From JAUIET01 sp964352475 (GTDB lineage: Bacteria; Pseudomonadota; Gammaproteobacteria; Pseudomonadales; JAUIET01), in assembly GCA_964352475.1 (NCBI GenBank), contig CAYGSL010000014.1:1-64000 (forward strand): a stretch of 64,000 nt of DNA. Direction: 5' to 3'. Numbering within the stretch: position 1 is the first letter of the stretch; each line of letters opens with the position of its first letter. Of the stretch, positions 1-8,412 are shown piece by piece. The position numbers were made by a program, and so were the translations under genes. The notes below the pieces were generated by a model. It was not told the DNA's origin. It saw only the letters and a list, made by a program, of their open reading frames with translations, and made no database searches.

Positions 1-1
1 C

Positions 2-391
2 ATTACTGGAGCACAACATGAAAGCCTCTGGGAGGACTTCCACACCAACCAGTTTCACACGTTAATCGACGAATTGCGTACGCAATTTCCAGACACTAAA
101 TTTTACTGTGTGCCGTACGGTGCTACCGCTCACGACCTGCAGAAACTCTGGGACTCTGGTAACCTGACGGATATAACCGCTCTCAGTGGCCCTGATGCCA
201 CATCGCTTTACACCGACACCTTAGGCCACCCTGGCCATATTCTTGAAGTAGCGGGTGGCTTAGTGTGGCTAAATGCGATTTACAATTATGATCTAACAGA
301 TTTCAATGATGGCGAAAGTTATCAAGTCGACTTGAATACCATGGCCATGGACATTATGGCAGAGCATGACCCTGCCTACAGCGCGTTCTAA
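2..391 (+). CDS. C-terminal part of a possible SGNH/GDSL-like hydrolase (5' truncated)
   Basis: The reading frame is open through the left edge of the window, so the N-terminus is missing and 129 residues remain before the TAA. The tail contains D-T-L-G-H-P-G-H followed by a small/hydrophobic helix and N-A-I-Y. This resembles the terminal Asp-x-x-His block and following helix of SGNH hydrolases, but no nucleophile block is available to confirm it. It converges on the acyl-CoA synthetase gene, with 22 bases between stops. Function is a weak inference; that it is a real coding region is more certain than its family. Confidence 0.5.
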   Translation: MTGAQHESLWEDFHTNQFHTLIDELRTQFPDTKFYCVPYGATAHDLQKLWDSGNLTDITALSGPDATSLYTDTLGHPGHILEVAGGLVWLNAIYNYDLTDFNDGESYQVDLNTMAMDIMAEHDPAYSAF

Positions 392-413
392 CCCGGGCGG
401 AAGCGGCATTCAC

Positions 414-2114
414 TCAGCGAGCTGTGGCAATATCCAGCGCGTTTTGCAATTCTTTCTTAACAAATTTACCACTGGCATTTCGCGGCAGTGGTTCTTGCAC
501 CACCCAGATGTAGCGCGGTACTTTAAATGCAGCCAGATGTTCCTTGCAGAAGGCTCTCAATGCGTCTACATCCAGCGATGGATTCTGTGGTGAATACACC
601 GCTACACCCACCTCCTCACCCAGGCGATCATCGGGTACCGCAAACACGGCACACTCCGCCACATCATCATAACGGTAGACGATCATTTCTACTTCAGAAC
701 TGTAGACGTTTTCCCCACCGCGCAGCACCATGTCTTTGGCGCGGTCGACCAGGTAAATGAAATTGTCTTCGTCCACATAGCCTATATCGCCAGTATGTAA
801 CCAGCCATCAACAATCGTTTCCGCCGTGGCATCCGGGCGATTCAAATAGCCTTTGAAAATCTGTACCCCGCGCAAACACAGCTCGCCCGTCTCTCCGGCA
901 GGTAAATCATTGCCTTGCTCATCAATGGTTTTCGCCTCAAATACCGGCATAACCAATCCAGCGCTGGTGGGTTTGTCGAGTTGATATAGTCCGTAGGCCG
1001 CGCTGGCCATGGTTGAGGTTTCAGTCATGCCGTAACCTTGTGCCATCATCGCTGAACGACCCGATGCACCGACCTTCTCAATAAGGTCGGCCTGTACAGG
1101 AGCGCCGCCACCGCCAAACGAATCAACCGATGATGTATCGGTGGTCGCAAAATTCGGGTGATCAAATATCTCACGCGTCATAATCGGTACGCCTGAAAAA
1201 TTGGTGATCTTCTCTTTCTCAATCAAATGCAGTGCTTCACCGGCATCCCATTTATAGGTATGCACAATTTTTCCGCCACCAGCGGTTAAGGTTTGCGCCA
1301 TGCCATTCGCAGTTACATGAAACAACGGTGTTACCGCTATTGTGGCCGTTTGCGGAAGACCTTCTCTGGCCATGGTTGGCAACGCTTTATTTTCATACTT
1401 GGCTTGAGCCATTTTCAGCGCAAACGACGCAAAGGTTTGCGTCACAACGTTATTGGCACAACCACGATGGGTTAGCCGGGCTCCTTTAGGATGGCCAGTA
1501 GTACCCGATGTATAGAAGATGGCAACATCATCATCTGGCTCTATATTAGCGTCGGGCAGCACAGACTCAGACTCCAGCGCAGCTGACCACGGAGTTGCCC
1601 AATTCGGTACGTCGTCAACCCTAACAGTCACAACTGGTAATTCAGGAAACGAAGATCTGATGCTCTCAAATCTTTGCAATCGCTCGCGATCGCAAATTAA
1701 CAATTTGGTGTTGCTGTCTTTCAGGCCATACTCTAATTCTTCTGCAACCCACCAGGCATTCACACCAACCGGGACGGCGCCAATACAGACTATCGCCCAG
1801 AACGAGAGCAACCATTCCGGATAGTTGCGCATGGCAATCGCCACTTTATCGTCTTTGCCAATGCCGTTGGCAACCAGGTAACTGGCAATACTCGCCACCT
1901 GCTCATGTGCTCGGGCGTAGGTCCAGCGTTCGTCTTCATAAACAAGATAGTCAGCTTCGCCATGCCCAGCCGACATAAGCCACAAGTCTCTTAAGGTTGG
2001 CGGTGCTATAGCCCACGCACGGAGCGTTTGACCATTAACCTCTACATCAGTGAGCGCAAAAAGCTGCCCCTCAGATGTCAGTTCTTGCACAGTTTCTCGT
2101 AGCTCTTTATACAT
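414..2114 (-). CDS. Acyl-CoA synthetase (AMP-binding, ANL superfamily)
   Basis: This 566-residue enzyme would activate a carboxylic acid to its CoA thioester through an acyl-adenylate. The ATP-binding loop Y-T-S-G-T-T-G-H-P-K-G lies at residues 201-211. It is followed by Y-G-M-T-E-T-S near 370, the hinge-region G-W-L-H-T-G-D near 443, R-G-G-E-N-V-Y and the C-terminal catalytic lysine context N-A-S-G-K-F-V near 547. Length fits FadD-like and short/medium-chain or cyclic-acid CoA ligases. The neighbours (SDR, SnoaL-like proteins, TonB receptor) suggest a hydrophobic or cyclic substrate, but substrate cannot be read from the sequence. It is divergent from the DUF1330 gene, sharing a roughly 200-bp control region. 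Confidence 0.93.
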   Translation of the reverse strand: MYKELRETVQELTSEGQLFALTDVEVNGQTLRAWAIAPPTLRDLWLMSAGHGEADYLVYEDERWTYARAHEQVASIASYLVANGIGKDDKVAIAMRNYPEWLLSFWAIVCIGAVPVGVNAWWVAEELEYGLKDSNTKLLICDRERLQRFESIRSSFPELPVVTVRVDDVPNWATPWSAALESESVLPDANIEPDDDVAIFYTSGTTGHPKGARLTHRGCANNVVTQTFASFALKMAQAKYENKALPTMAREGLPQTATIAVTPLFHVTANGMAQTLTAGGGKIVHTYKWDAGEALHLIEKEKITNFSGVPIMTREIFDHPNFATTDTSSVDSFGGGGAPVQADLIEKVGASGRSAMMAQGYGMTETSTMASAAYGLYQLDKPTSAGLVMPVFEAKTIDEQGNDLPAGETGELCLRGVQIFKGYLNRPDATAETIVDGWLHTGDIGYVDEDNFIYLVDRAKDMVLRGGENVYSSEVEMIVYRYDDVAECAVFAVPDDRLGEEVGVAVYSPQNPSLDVDALRAFCKEHLAAFKVPRYIWVVQEPLPRNASGKFVKKELQNALDIATAR

Positions 2115-2239
2115 TATTGTTCCTTTAAATAGATCGCAGCAAAAAGGTCATCAAGGGCTGCAAGTCGCGCAGATCGCCTTTCCATGGTATCCGATGATAT
2201 TCCGCTACGTGGCCGCTGACAATTCGGTTTCTAATACTT

Positions 2240-2255
2240 ATGTAATGACATACAT
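2240..2255. promoter_or_regulatory. Candidate operator, ATGTA-N6-TACAT inverted repeat
   Basis: Perfect 5-bp arms separated by six bases sit midway between the divergent acyl-CoA synthetase and DUF1330 genes. A possible sigma70 promoter for the rightward gene overlaps the right arm: TTGTGC at 2254-2259 and TATACA 16 bases downstream. Geometry fits a TetR-type site, but no regulator is adjacent, so this is a weak call. Confidence 0.25.
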
Positions 2256-2317
2256 TGTGCCACAACAAACACTTCCTATACAATTCCATACGAATTTCGA
2301 TAATACACAGGCACACG

Positions 2318-2743
2318 ATGCACTACGACAACGCTGTAATGCCAAGCAAGGCACAGATGCTAGATTTCGCCAACCCCGAGGCAAAGAAACCAATCTATAT
2401 GCTTAATCTGCTTAAGTACAAAGAAAGAGCGGAATACTCAGATGGGCGCGAAACGCAACTCTCGGGCGCGGACGCCTACCGCTTGTACGGAGACGCTGTG
2501 TCTGAGCTGATTCGGGAATTTGGCGGTGAGATCACTTTGGCTGCGAATATTGAACGCCTTGTGCTGGGCGAAGTCGAAGAGCTGTGGGATGAAGTTGCAA
2601 TAGCCATGTACCCTTCACGCCAGGCCATGGCGGAAATGATGATGTCTGAAAAAATGCACGAGATTGGCGAGCATAGAAAAGCGGGGTTGGCGGGTCAGCT
2701 CAATATTGAGATGAACGACTTGGTTGGTCCCTGGATTAACTAA
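2318..2743 (+). CDS. DUF1330-family protein
   Basis: This 141-residue protein has the DUF1330/dimeric alpha-beta barrel pattern: P-I-Y-M-L-N-L-L-K-Y near residues 24-33, A-Y-x-x-Y-G-D-A near 53-60, and a late V-A-I-A-M-Y-P-S-R-x-A strand-turn near 98-108. The frame stays open further upstream, but ATG 2318 puts the start right before the conserved domain and avoids a basic, unrelated extension. The family has no generally assigned reaction; members often occur with fatty-acid or aromatic catabolic genes, as here. It is divergent from the acyl-CoA synthetase. Confidence 0.8.
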   Translation: MHYDNAVMPSKAQMLDFANPEAKKPIYMLNLLKYKERAEYSDGRETQLSGADAYRLYGDAVSELIREFGGEITLAANIERLVLGEVEELWDEVAIAMYPSRQAMAEMMMSEKMHEIGEHRKAGLAGQLNIEMNDLVGPWIN

Positions 2744-2795
2744 ACAAGCGATCTCTGAGAGATGGCAGTCGAATAAAATTCCAACATCAATAAAG

Positions 2796-3236
2796 CTAAA
2801 AGTCCGCTCTATGGTGACTCAAATCGCCAGCCAGATCCGGGCTAATATCGCGCAAGTTAAAACACCAATCCCCGTCCATGCGCTTAAACGTATCGTAGTA
2901 GTGCCCGATAAAAATCGGCTGCAGTGGAAAGTCTGGTGGAACAGCCTGATTCACAGTGATATAGCACTGTGCCGTCGCGCTTTTACCATCGGCGTTAACC
3001 TCAATCTGTACATTGCTCATTACGTGCTTGGTATTAGGCTTGCCGTCGTAGAGTATGATATTGCTTAGGGTGTTCATCACCTCATCTACCCCAGTGTCGC
3101 CGCCAGATTCGTCGCCGCGAACCAACCAGGTACCGTGCCGAAACAAATCAGCAAAACCCAGTAAGTCACCAGCATCAATGCGGTAGCAATACTGGTTCAT
3201 CAAGGCGAGGATAGTTTCTTGGTCGCTACGGCTCAT
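2796..3236 (-). CDS. SnoaL/NTF2-like protein
   Basis: A 146-residue cone-fold protein with the usual opening: Q-E-T-I-L-A-L-M-N-Q-Y-C-Y-R-I-D-A-G-D, then F-A-D-L-F, and late W-C-F-N-L-R-D-I strands. Such proteins are isomerases, dehydratases, ring-hydroxylating dioxygenase small subunits or binding proteins; the catalytic type cannot be read here. It lies 28 bases downstream of the SDR gene on the same strand and is the last gene of the cluster running leftward from 7629. It is one of three NTF2-like proteins in that cluster, which is unusual and points to multistep processing of one substrate class. Confidence 0.85.
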   Translation of the reverse strand: MSRSDQETILALMNQYCYRIDAGDLLGFADLFRHGTWLVRGDESGGDTGVDEVMNTLSNIILYDGKPNTKHVMSNVQIEVNADGKSATAQCYITVNQAVPPDFPLQPIFIGHYYDTFKRMDGDWCFNLRDISPDLAGDLSHHRADF

Positions 3237-3264
3237 AGCTTATCTCCCTGAGCGATTCCTATCC

Positions 3265-4101
3265 TTACAAGCCAGACTTACCAGCTTCGCGTTTCATTGG
3301 CGCATATTCGTTAAAGCGTGGGCCACCAGGCATCGCACCTGACGTTATACCAGCGTCAGTAGTGAGAGTATGGCCATTGGTATAACCCGATTCATCACTG
3401 GCAAGCCAGAGTGCCGCGTTGGCAACGTCGGTTGCCAGCCCAGGTCGACCAACCAAAGGCGATTCGTCTTTCAGCATTTTGGTCGCTTCATCAATGGCTT
3501 TGTGATCATTAAGATACGCATCAGCCACCATTGAAGTCGCCATGCTATACGGAGCAATGCAATTCACTCGAATGCCATTACCGCACAACTCAGCGCCTAC
3601 ATTCTTAGTAAGGCCTACCACCGCATGTTTTGCTGCAGCGTAAGCATGCGGACCCAGACCACCAGTAACGCCCGCGACGCTGGACATGCTGATGATTGAA
3701 CCGGAATTTTGTGGCTTCATTACGCGAGCGGCGTGCTTCATTCCGAAAAATACACCGTTAAGCAGTATTGCAAGCGTGGCAGACCATTCAGGCTCCAGCG
3801 TAGTTTCGATAGGACCAATTGCACCAACAATACCCGCGTTGTTAAACATCACGTCCAAACGCCCAAACTCATTCACGGCTACATCGACCAGGTTTGAAAC
3901 TTCGTCTTCGCTGGTAACGTTGCACTGAGCGAAAACAGCCGCAGAACCAAGCTCGCTGGCCAGAGCCTGACCTTCCTTAGTTTGAATATCGCCAAGCACA
4001 ACTTTGCATCCCTCTTCAGCAAAACGACGCGCACTGGCTTCACCTATGCCGCTCGCGGCGCCCGTTATCACCGCTACTTTTCCTGCAAGACGATCGCCCA
4101 T
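3265..4101 (-). CDS. Short-chain dehydrogenase/reductase
   Basis: A 278-residue classical SDR. The cofactor loop T-G-A-A-S-G-I-G is at residues 13-20, N-N-A-G at 87-90, the catalytic Ser in M-S-S-V-A near 141, and Y-A-A-A-K with Tyr154 and Lys158. Asp after the second beta strand (V-V-L-G-D-I) favours NAD(H). It would interconvert a secondary alcohol and ketone on a catabolic intermediate. It sits between two SnoaL-like genes in a leftward cluster with the TonB receptor, consistent with uptake and oxidation of a polycyclic or terpenoid-like compound, though that is inference. Confidence 0.92.
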   Translation of the reverse strand: MGDRLAGKVAVITGAASGIGEASARRFAEEGCKVVLGDIQTKEGQALASELGSAAVFAQCNVTSEDEVSNLVDVAVNEFGRLDVMFNNAGIVGAIGPIETTLEPEWSATLAILLNGVFFGMKHAARVMKPQNSGSIISMSSVAGVTGGLGPHAYAAAKHAVVGLTKNVGAELCGNGIRVNCIAPYSMATSMVADAYLNDHKAIDEATKMLKDESPLVGRPGLATDVANAALWLASDESGYTNGHTLTTDAGITSGAMPGGPRFNEYAPMKREAGKSGL

Positions 4102-4184
4102 GATTTTCTCCTGATAGTTGTCAGTATTATTTCTTGAAACCTATTCTTACCAAGCAATTCTGCGCACGGCGCTTGCTTCGCAAA

Positions 4185-4763
4185 CTACGTAAACTCTTCG
4201 CGGCGGCGATACACCAAATCTTGCACGCCGCGGTGACCCGCTAGCTCTGCTGGAATATCCGCAAACCCTTGAGTAGCCGGTGGTTCTGTTCTCATCCAGT
4301 CCGTTAAACCGGTGCGATGACTTATTTTCCAAACACCGCCGCGCTTTTGAAACCGATCAAGGTATCGGCCAGCCACCAAAAAATCCATTTCTGTGTCGTG
4401 CGCATTTTCCGCAGCCATTGGGTCACCCAGAGCTCGCATCCTGTGGTATGCGGTGAAATACGTTTCCGCATAGGCGTTATCCCCTTCAAGCTCTATGAAG
4501 ATATTGCCAAGCTGGTGATGGGTTCGCGTGTGCGTATTCAGCACATCGAAGGCATACGCTACAAAGTCTTTTGGCTGGCCTGGTTTGGAATCCAGAGAAG
4601 AGTCTGAAGATGGCCCGGTAAAACCGTGGGCGTGTCTGGAATCCGGGTGAAAGACCGAACGCAACATGGCTTCATCCAAACGATCAATTGCCCTAGCGTA
4701 GGTCATGATCACATCTGAAATCGCTTGTTTGTCCAGCAGCTCAGTGAATTGTTGTTCGCTCAT
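4185..4763 (-). CDS. SnoaL/NTF2-like protein
   Basis: A 192-residue protein with the NTF2-like start D-K-Q-A-I-S-D-V-I-M-T-Y-A-R-A-I-D-R-L-D, then F-H-P-D-S-R-H, and a V-W-K-I-S-H-R-T strand near residue 145. The D-x-x-D-E-x-x-L-R-x-x-F-H-P-D pattern is common in SnoaL_4 proteins annotated with steroid and aromatic catabolism. No catalytic residue assignment is possible. It lies 76 bases after the TonB receptor stop on the same strand and may be in the same transcript. Confidence 0.85.
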   Translation of the reverse strand: MSEQQFTELLDKQAISDVIMTYARAIDRLDEAMLRSVFHPDSRHAHGFTGPSSDSSLDSKPGQPKDFVAYAFDVLNTHTRTHHQLGNIFIELEGDNAYAETYFTAYHRMRALGDPMAAENAHDTEMDFLVAGRYLDRFQKRGGVWKISHRTGLTDWMRTEPPATQGFADIPAELAGHRGVQDLVYRRREEFT

Positions 4764-4839
4764 AGCCGTCCTTTAGAGTTATCAACACACGCCCTATGTT
4801 ACATAGAGCGTGTGGTCGTTGCACTATAAGATACCCAGC

Positions 4840-7083
4840 TTATTCGCCGAAGTTGTAAGTCACCTCTAGCCCCCACGTTCGTGGCGCGCGAGGCGATGCA
4901 TAGGCCCATAGGCCAGAAACGTTTAAGCCATGAGCGTAAGCGTCTTCGTCCGTCAGGTTTCGGCCATAAAGGCTAAACTGCAAACCGTTAACCGCGTAGT
5001 TAACCGACATGTCGATCAGGTGCTGGTCATCATTTTCCAGCTCTGCACGGTTGGTCTGTTCAACAAAGTGACTGCCTAGCAAACGGTAGGCGCCTCGCAC
5101 CCAGGCTTGACCACTTCCCACTTCCCATTCGTAGGTTGCATCAATTGAACCGGTGAATTCAGGCGCTCTGCGGAATTCGAAGCCGCTGTTGTCAACCAGT
5201 CCAAAGCCGTCATTAAAGGTAAACTCGTCGTACTCGGAATCGAGATAGCCCAAGTTCGCACGTATGCTCAAACCTTCAGTGACAATGGCTTGCAGCTCCA
5301 GCTCAATGCCCTGCATGGTTGCGGTTGCGGCATTAAAAACGGAGATTCTCTGGCCGGTAGCTCCGTCAGACGGCAAGCCAATTTCTTCCTGCTTGTCCTG
5401 GTAATCCATAAAGAATACGGCGCCATTCAATCGGAGAGTGCCTTCCGACCACTCGGATTTAAAGCCTAACTCATAGTTGTCTACGGTCTCCGGGTTGTAA
5501 GGTATTCTGGCCGACTCCTGCGAATCAACTCGTCCGTTAAAACCACCGCTTCGATACCCTTTTGACCAGGTAGCGTAAATCATAGCGTCATCTGTGGCCC
5601 GGTAACGAAGACCTAGCTTGGGGGTAAACTCTTCCCATTCAGCGCTGGGGTGGTTAGGTGCTGTTGACAGGTTGCCTGTTTGCTCAGACAGCTTTTCATC
5701 CTCTGTATAACGGCCGCCGAAAGTCAGGCTCCAGGAGTCGTTAAACTCGTAATCACCTTCAAAGAAAACGGCCAGCGAATCTGTTTCCTGATGGGTAATT
5801 TGCGGAATATCTAGGACTGTGTCGGGCACAGCGAAGGTGATCCAACTGCGCAATCGAATATCGTATTCTGATTCCCAAGCGTATGCTCCAACTACCAGCT
5901 TCAACGCTTCGCCGGCGTCGTATGTAAACCGGAGTTCATGACTCTGTTGCTCATACTCAGCAGGCCGGTCTGTACCAAACAACATTAGAGGTTCCGCCGC
6001 CCAGTTAGAGATAATGGTTTCTTCTGTCTCATACGTTCCGAAGATGTAGTTCATGCGCAGGTTCTCATTAATCTGCCATCGCGCTTCCAGAATGTGTGTC
6101 TGGGCATCAAACGTTGCATCCGGCTCAACTGGAATCAAATCGGCAATCGGCGAAACAACAATACTGGTTGGACTCATGCTTGCCGTGGTCGGCATGAAAA
6201 ACTGTGTATTAACAGCAAATCGATCACCTGAGCTGGGAGTACTTACTGATTGAGCGCATAAATTAAAGGAACCGCAAAACAGGGTGTCAGGTTGCGCTAC
6301 GTTAAGCAGGGGTGGCGTATCTTGCTCTGTTTGCTCGTCCTGAAACGTGTATTCAATTTCTACGTCGTCAGTTGCGTTGAACAGAAAGTTCACACCAAAC
6401 GTCTGATAATCCACCTGGCCTCTATCGTTACCAGTGGCCGTCTCGGTGAAGTAGCCTTCTTGCTGATCGTGCTTGGAAGCCGTCAGTTTTACAGCTAGGT
6501 TTTCGGAAATACCGAAGTTAAGCAGCGCATCAACATAATAGGTATCGTAGTCACCGATACCAGCGCGCAGCTTGCCGCCCAGTTCCCCGGTGGGTCTGGT
6601 GCGGTTGACGTTGATGGTTCCGCCAATCGTGTTGCGGCCAAACAAAGTTCCCTGCGGACCGCGTAATACTTCCACCGACGCCAAATCAATACTTCGTAAA
6701 ATTGCACCACTGTTTGCACCAATAAACAATCCGTCAATGGTGACACCAACAGCAGGTTCAAAGTTTTTCTCAACATCTGCCACGCCTACGCCACGAATGT
6801 ACATCGCTGCGTTGCCCCCAGGGCCTTGCGAGGTGTCATCAATGATCAGGTTGGGCGACATAAACGCCAGATCTTTAATGTCTCTGGCAAAGCTGCGCTC
6901 TATTTCAGTTTTGCTCAAGGCACTTACAGAAAGACCTACATCTTGCAGATTTTCCTGACGCTTTCGCGCCGTAACCACAATTTCTTCGAGTGCAGTTTGT
7001 TGCCCGATCGCCAATTGTGGCACGGTCGTTCCTAGGGCAGCAGTTGCAATCGCAAGTGCCGTGCTTATCATTGTTTTTTTCAT
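4840..7083 (-). CDS. TonB-dependent outer-membrane receptor
   Basis: A 747-residue receptor. A signal peptide covers about residues 1-27 (K-K-T start, hydrophobic A-L-A-I-A-T-A-A-L-G core, cleavage near I-G-Q-Q). A TonB-box-like E-E-I-V-V-T-A-R-K-R-Q-E-N-L follows at about 34-47. The plug carries R-G-V-G-V-A-D-V and L-R-G-P-Q-G-T-L-F-G-R-N-T-I-G-G. The beta-barrel ends with L-E-V-T-Y-N-F, an aromatic-terminated strand typical of the family. In this family such plugs import siderophores, vitamins or hydrophobic carbon sources; with catabolic neighbours a carbon substrate is more likely than iron. No Fur box was recognised. Confidence 0.95.
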   Translation of the reverse strand: MKKTMISTALAIATAALGTTVPQLAIGQQTALEEIVVTARKRQENLQDVGLSVSALSKTEIERSFARDIKDLAFMSPNLIIDDTSQGPGGNAAMYIRGVGVADVEKNFEPAVGVTIDGLFIGANSGAILRSIDLASVEVLRGPQGTLFGRNTIGGTINVNRTRPTGELGGKLRAGIGDYDTYYVDALLNFGISENLAVKLTASKHDQQEGYFTETATGNDRGQVDYQTFGVNFLFNATDDVEIEYTFQDEQTEQDTPPLLNVAQPDTLFCGSFNLCAQSVSTPSSGDRFAVNTQFFMPTTASMSPTSIVVSPIADLIPVEPDATFDAQTHILEARWQINENLRMNYIFGTYETEETIISNWAAEPLMLFGTDRPAEYEQQSHELRFTYDAGEALKLVVGAYAWESEYDIRLRSWITFAVPDTVLDIPQITHQETDSLAVFFEGDYEFNDSWSLTFGGRYTEDEKLSEQTGNLSTAPNHPSAEWEEFTPKLGLRYRATDDAMIYATWSKGYRSGGFNGRVDSQESARIPYNPETVDNYELGFKSEWSEGTLRLNGAVFFMDYQDKQEEIGLPSDGATGQRISVFNAATATMQGIELELQAIVTEGLSIRANLGYLDSEYDEFTFNDGFGLVDNSGFEFRRAPEFTGSIDATYEWEVGSGQAWVRGAYRLLGSHFVEQTNRAELENDDQHLIDMSVNYAVNGLQFSLYGRNLTDEDAYAHGLNVSGLWAYASPRAPRTWGLEVTYNFGE

Positions 7084-7107
7084 GTTTAATCTCCGGATTA
7101 AATAGTC

Positions 7108-7629
7108 TTAGGTAGTTTCTGATTCAGCGAAGCTTTCGTTGGCAGCCGCTTCTGGCGCCGACAATACGGCACCGGGAATTGGGTTGAAGTAATGAATCTT
7201 TACTTTGCGCTCTATGATCTTCCAGCCGGCCTCTTCGCGCAAAAGCGTGTCGTAATACGTGGCGCCAACAATCGTGCAGACCGTTTCGCCAGTGAGCAAT
7301 CCCATGCAATCAACATCACAAACAGCCGTGGCGTTAACATCGTTGAGAAAGTCGATACGTAGATTCGTTGTCAGGTGGTGCGACTCGCCCCAGGCAGGCC
7401 AGAGAACATCAAAGATTGCTTCTCGAATTCCATTGTGGCCTTCAAATCGGCCAAACGGCGGGCCAATGTCCCAAACGCAGTCTCGCGACCAAATACTGAG
7501 GAAGCGATCAAAATCACGTTTGTCGAAACCATGGCAATAATCCGATGCCAAATCGCGGATGGCCGAGCGTGATTCCAGCTCAGTAATTCTACTCACCAAT
7601 TCGGCTACTGTTGCGTTGCTTGCATTCAT
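7108..7629 (-). CDS. SnoaL/NTF2-like protein
   Basis: A 173-residue NTF2-like protein: L-E-S-R-S-A-I-R-D-L-A-S-D-Y-C-H-G-F-D-K-R-D, then F-L-S-I-W-S-R-D-C-V-W-D-I-G, and late W-K-I-I-E-R-K-V. The F-D-x-R-D-x-x-x-F-L-S-I-W pattern is typical of SnoaL_4 members encoded beside SDRs and oxygenases. It is the first gene of the leftward cluster, 24 bases upstream of the TonB receptor, so it is probably cotranscribed with it. A usable promoter lies in the gap upstream. Reaction unknown. Confidence 0.87.
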   Translation of the reverse strand: MNASNATVAELVSRITELESRSAIRDLASDYCHGFDKRDFDRFLSIWSRDCVWDIGPPFGRFEGHNGIREAIFDVLWPAWGESHHLTTNLRIDFLNDVNATAVCDVDCMGLLTGETVCTIVGATYYDTLLREEAGWKIIERKVKIHYFNPIPGAVLSAPEAAANESFAESETT

Positions 7630-7986
7630 TAAAACCTCTTTGCTCGTGGTTATATATGTTCGAGCAGGCTACGAGTTAAGCGTGAGGCAACCATCTTCCT
7701 TGTTTGCGTCTAGCAAGTCTATATATACTGCTTTTGAAGTCAACCAGAATATAGCGGGTGATCAAATATCATACAGAGCAGCCGGAACTCTCTATGAAAG
7801 AGCTTGCATGAAAAAATCGTACGTCTTTGAGCAGCTGGCGTTGAAGCAGAAAAATGATTCACGAGACTCGCTAGCCAGATACGTTCAACCCGGGTTAAAA
7901 GCGCTACACTAATGAGCTGACAGATCTGGTATGAGTGAATTAAAATCAGGCCAGGCGACCGCCCGACTAAGGAGAATAATAAGAAT
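7630..7986. promoter_or_regulatory. Divergent intergenic region (357 bp) with a leftward promoter
   Basis: No coding region is supported here. For the leftward cluster, TTGACT on the minus strand (7738-7743) and TAGACT (7716-7721) are spaced by 16 bases, a reasonable sigma70 promoter about 90 bases before the 7629 start codon. For the rightward gene I see a strong ribosome site (AAGGAG at about 7970-7975) but no convincing promoter. Confidence 0.35.
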
Positions 7987-8376
7987 ATGCCTGATAATGA
8001 GGATCAATCCAAGTATTTTGAATTTGAAAACAGGCGCATGCAAATGATCATGAGCTGGGTGATCAGTATTGTGCTTTTTTCAGTTGGCGCTTTCTTGTTG
8101 TTTGCTCTGATTCATCTCGATGAGAGAGAAGTCGAATACTGGGACAAACTTTTGTGCGCTCAGTTTCCTGTGATTGTTGGTGTGCCACTTGCTGGGCTTG
8201 GAGCTCTTTTTGTAACGCTGATCCTGAAGATTGCGATTGGCCCGCTTGAATTTGAAATAGCAGGTTTAAAGTTTAAAGGCGGCGCCGCACCCATCGTATT
8301 CTGGATACTGTGCTTTCTGAGTATTGTACTTGCGATCAGTATGCTGTGGCAGACTGGAATTGATCCAGTTTGTTAA
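7987..8376 (+). CDS. Small three-helix membrane protein of unknown function
   Basis: A 129-residue protein with an acidic N-terminus (P-D-N-E-D-Q-S-K) and three hydrophobic segments at about residues 17-39, 54-76 and 98-119. A conserved-looking I-G-P-L-E-F-E-I-A-G-L-K-F-K-G stretch lies between helices 2 and 3. ATG 7987 has an AAGGAG site about 11 bases upstream, and composition matches neighbouring genes, so it is likely real. I do not recognise the family. It is convergent with the caspase-like gene (36 bases between stops), a possible functional pair. Confidence 0.72.
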   Translation: MPDNEDQSKYFEFENRRMQMIMSWVISIVLFSVGAFLLFALIHLDEREVEYWDKLLCAQFPVIVGVPLAGLGALFVTLILKIAIGPLEFEIAGLKFKGGAAPIVFWILCFLSIVLAISMLWQTGIDPVC

Positions 8377-8412
8377 CTACGAAAAGAACACTATTTTTTA
8401 ACCGCGGCAAAG

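Noticed and set aside
7559..7912. A rightward reading frame across the gap before 7987
   Set aside because: It runs antisense through the SnoaL-like gene, has no ribosome site and no family-like residues.
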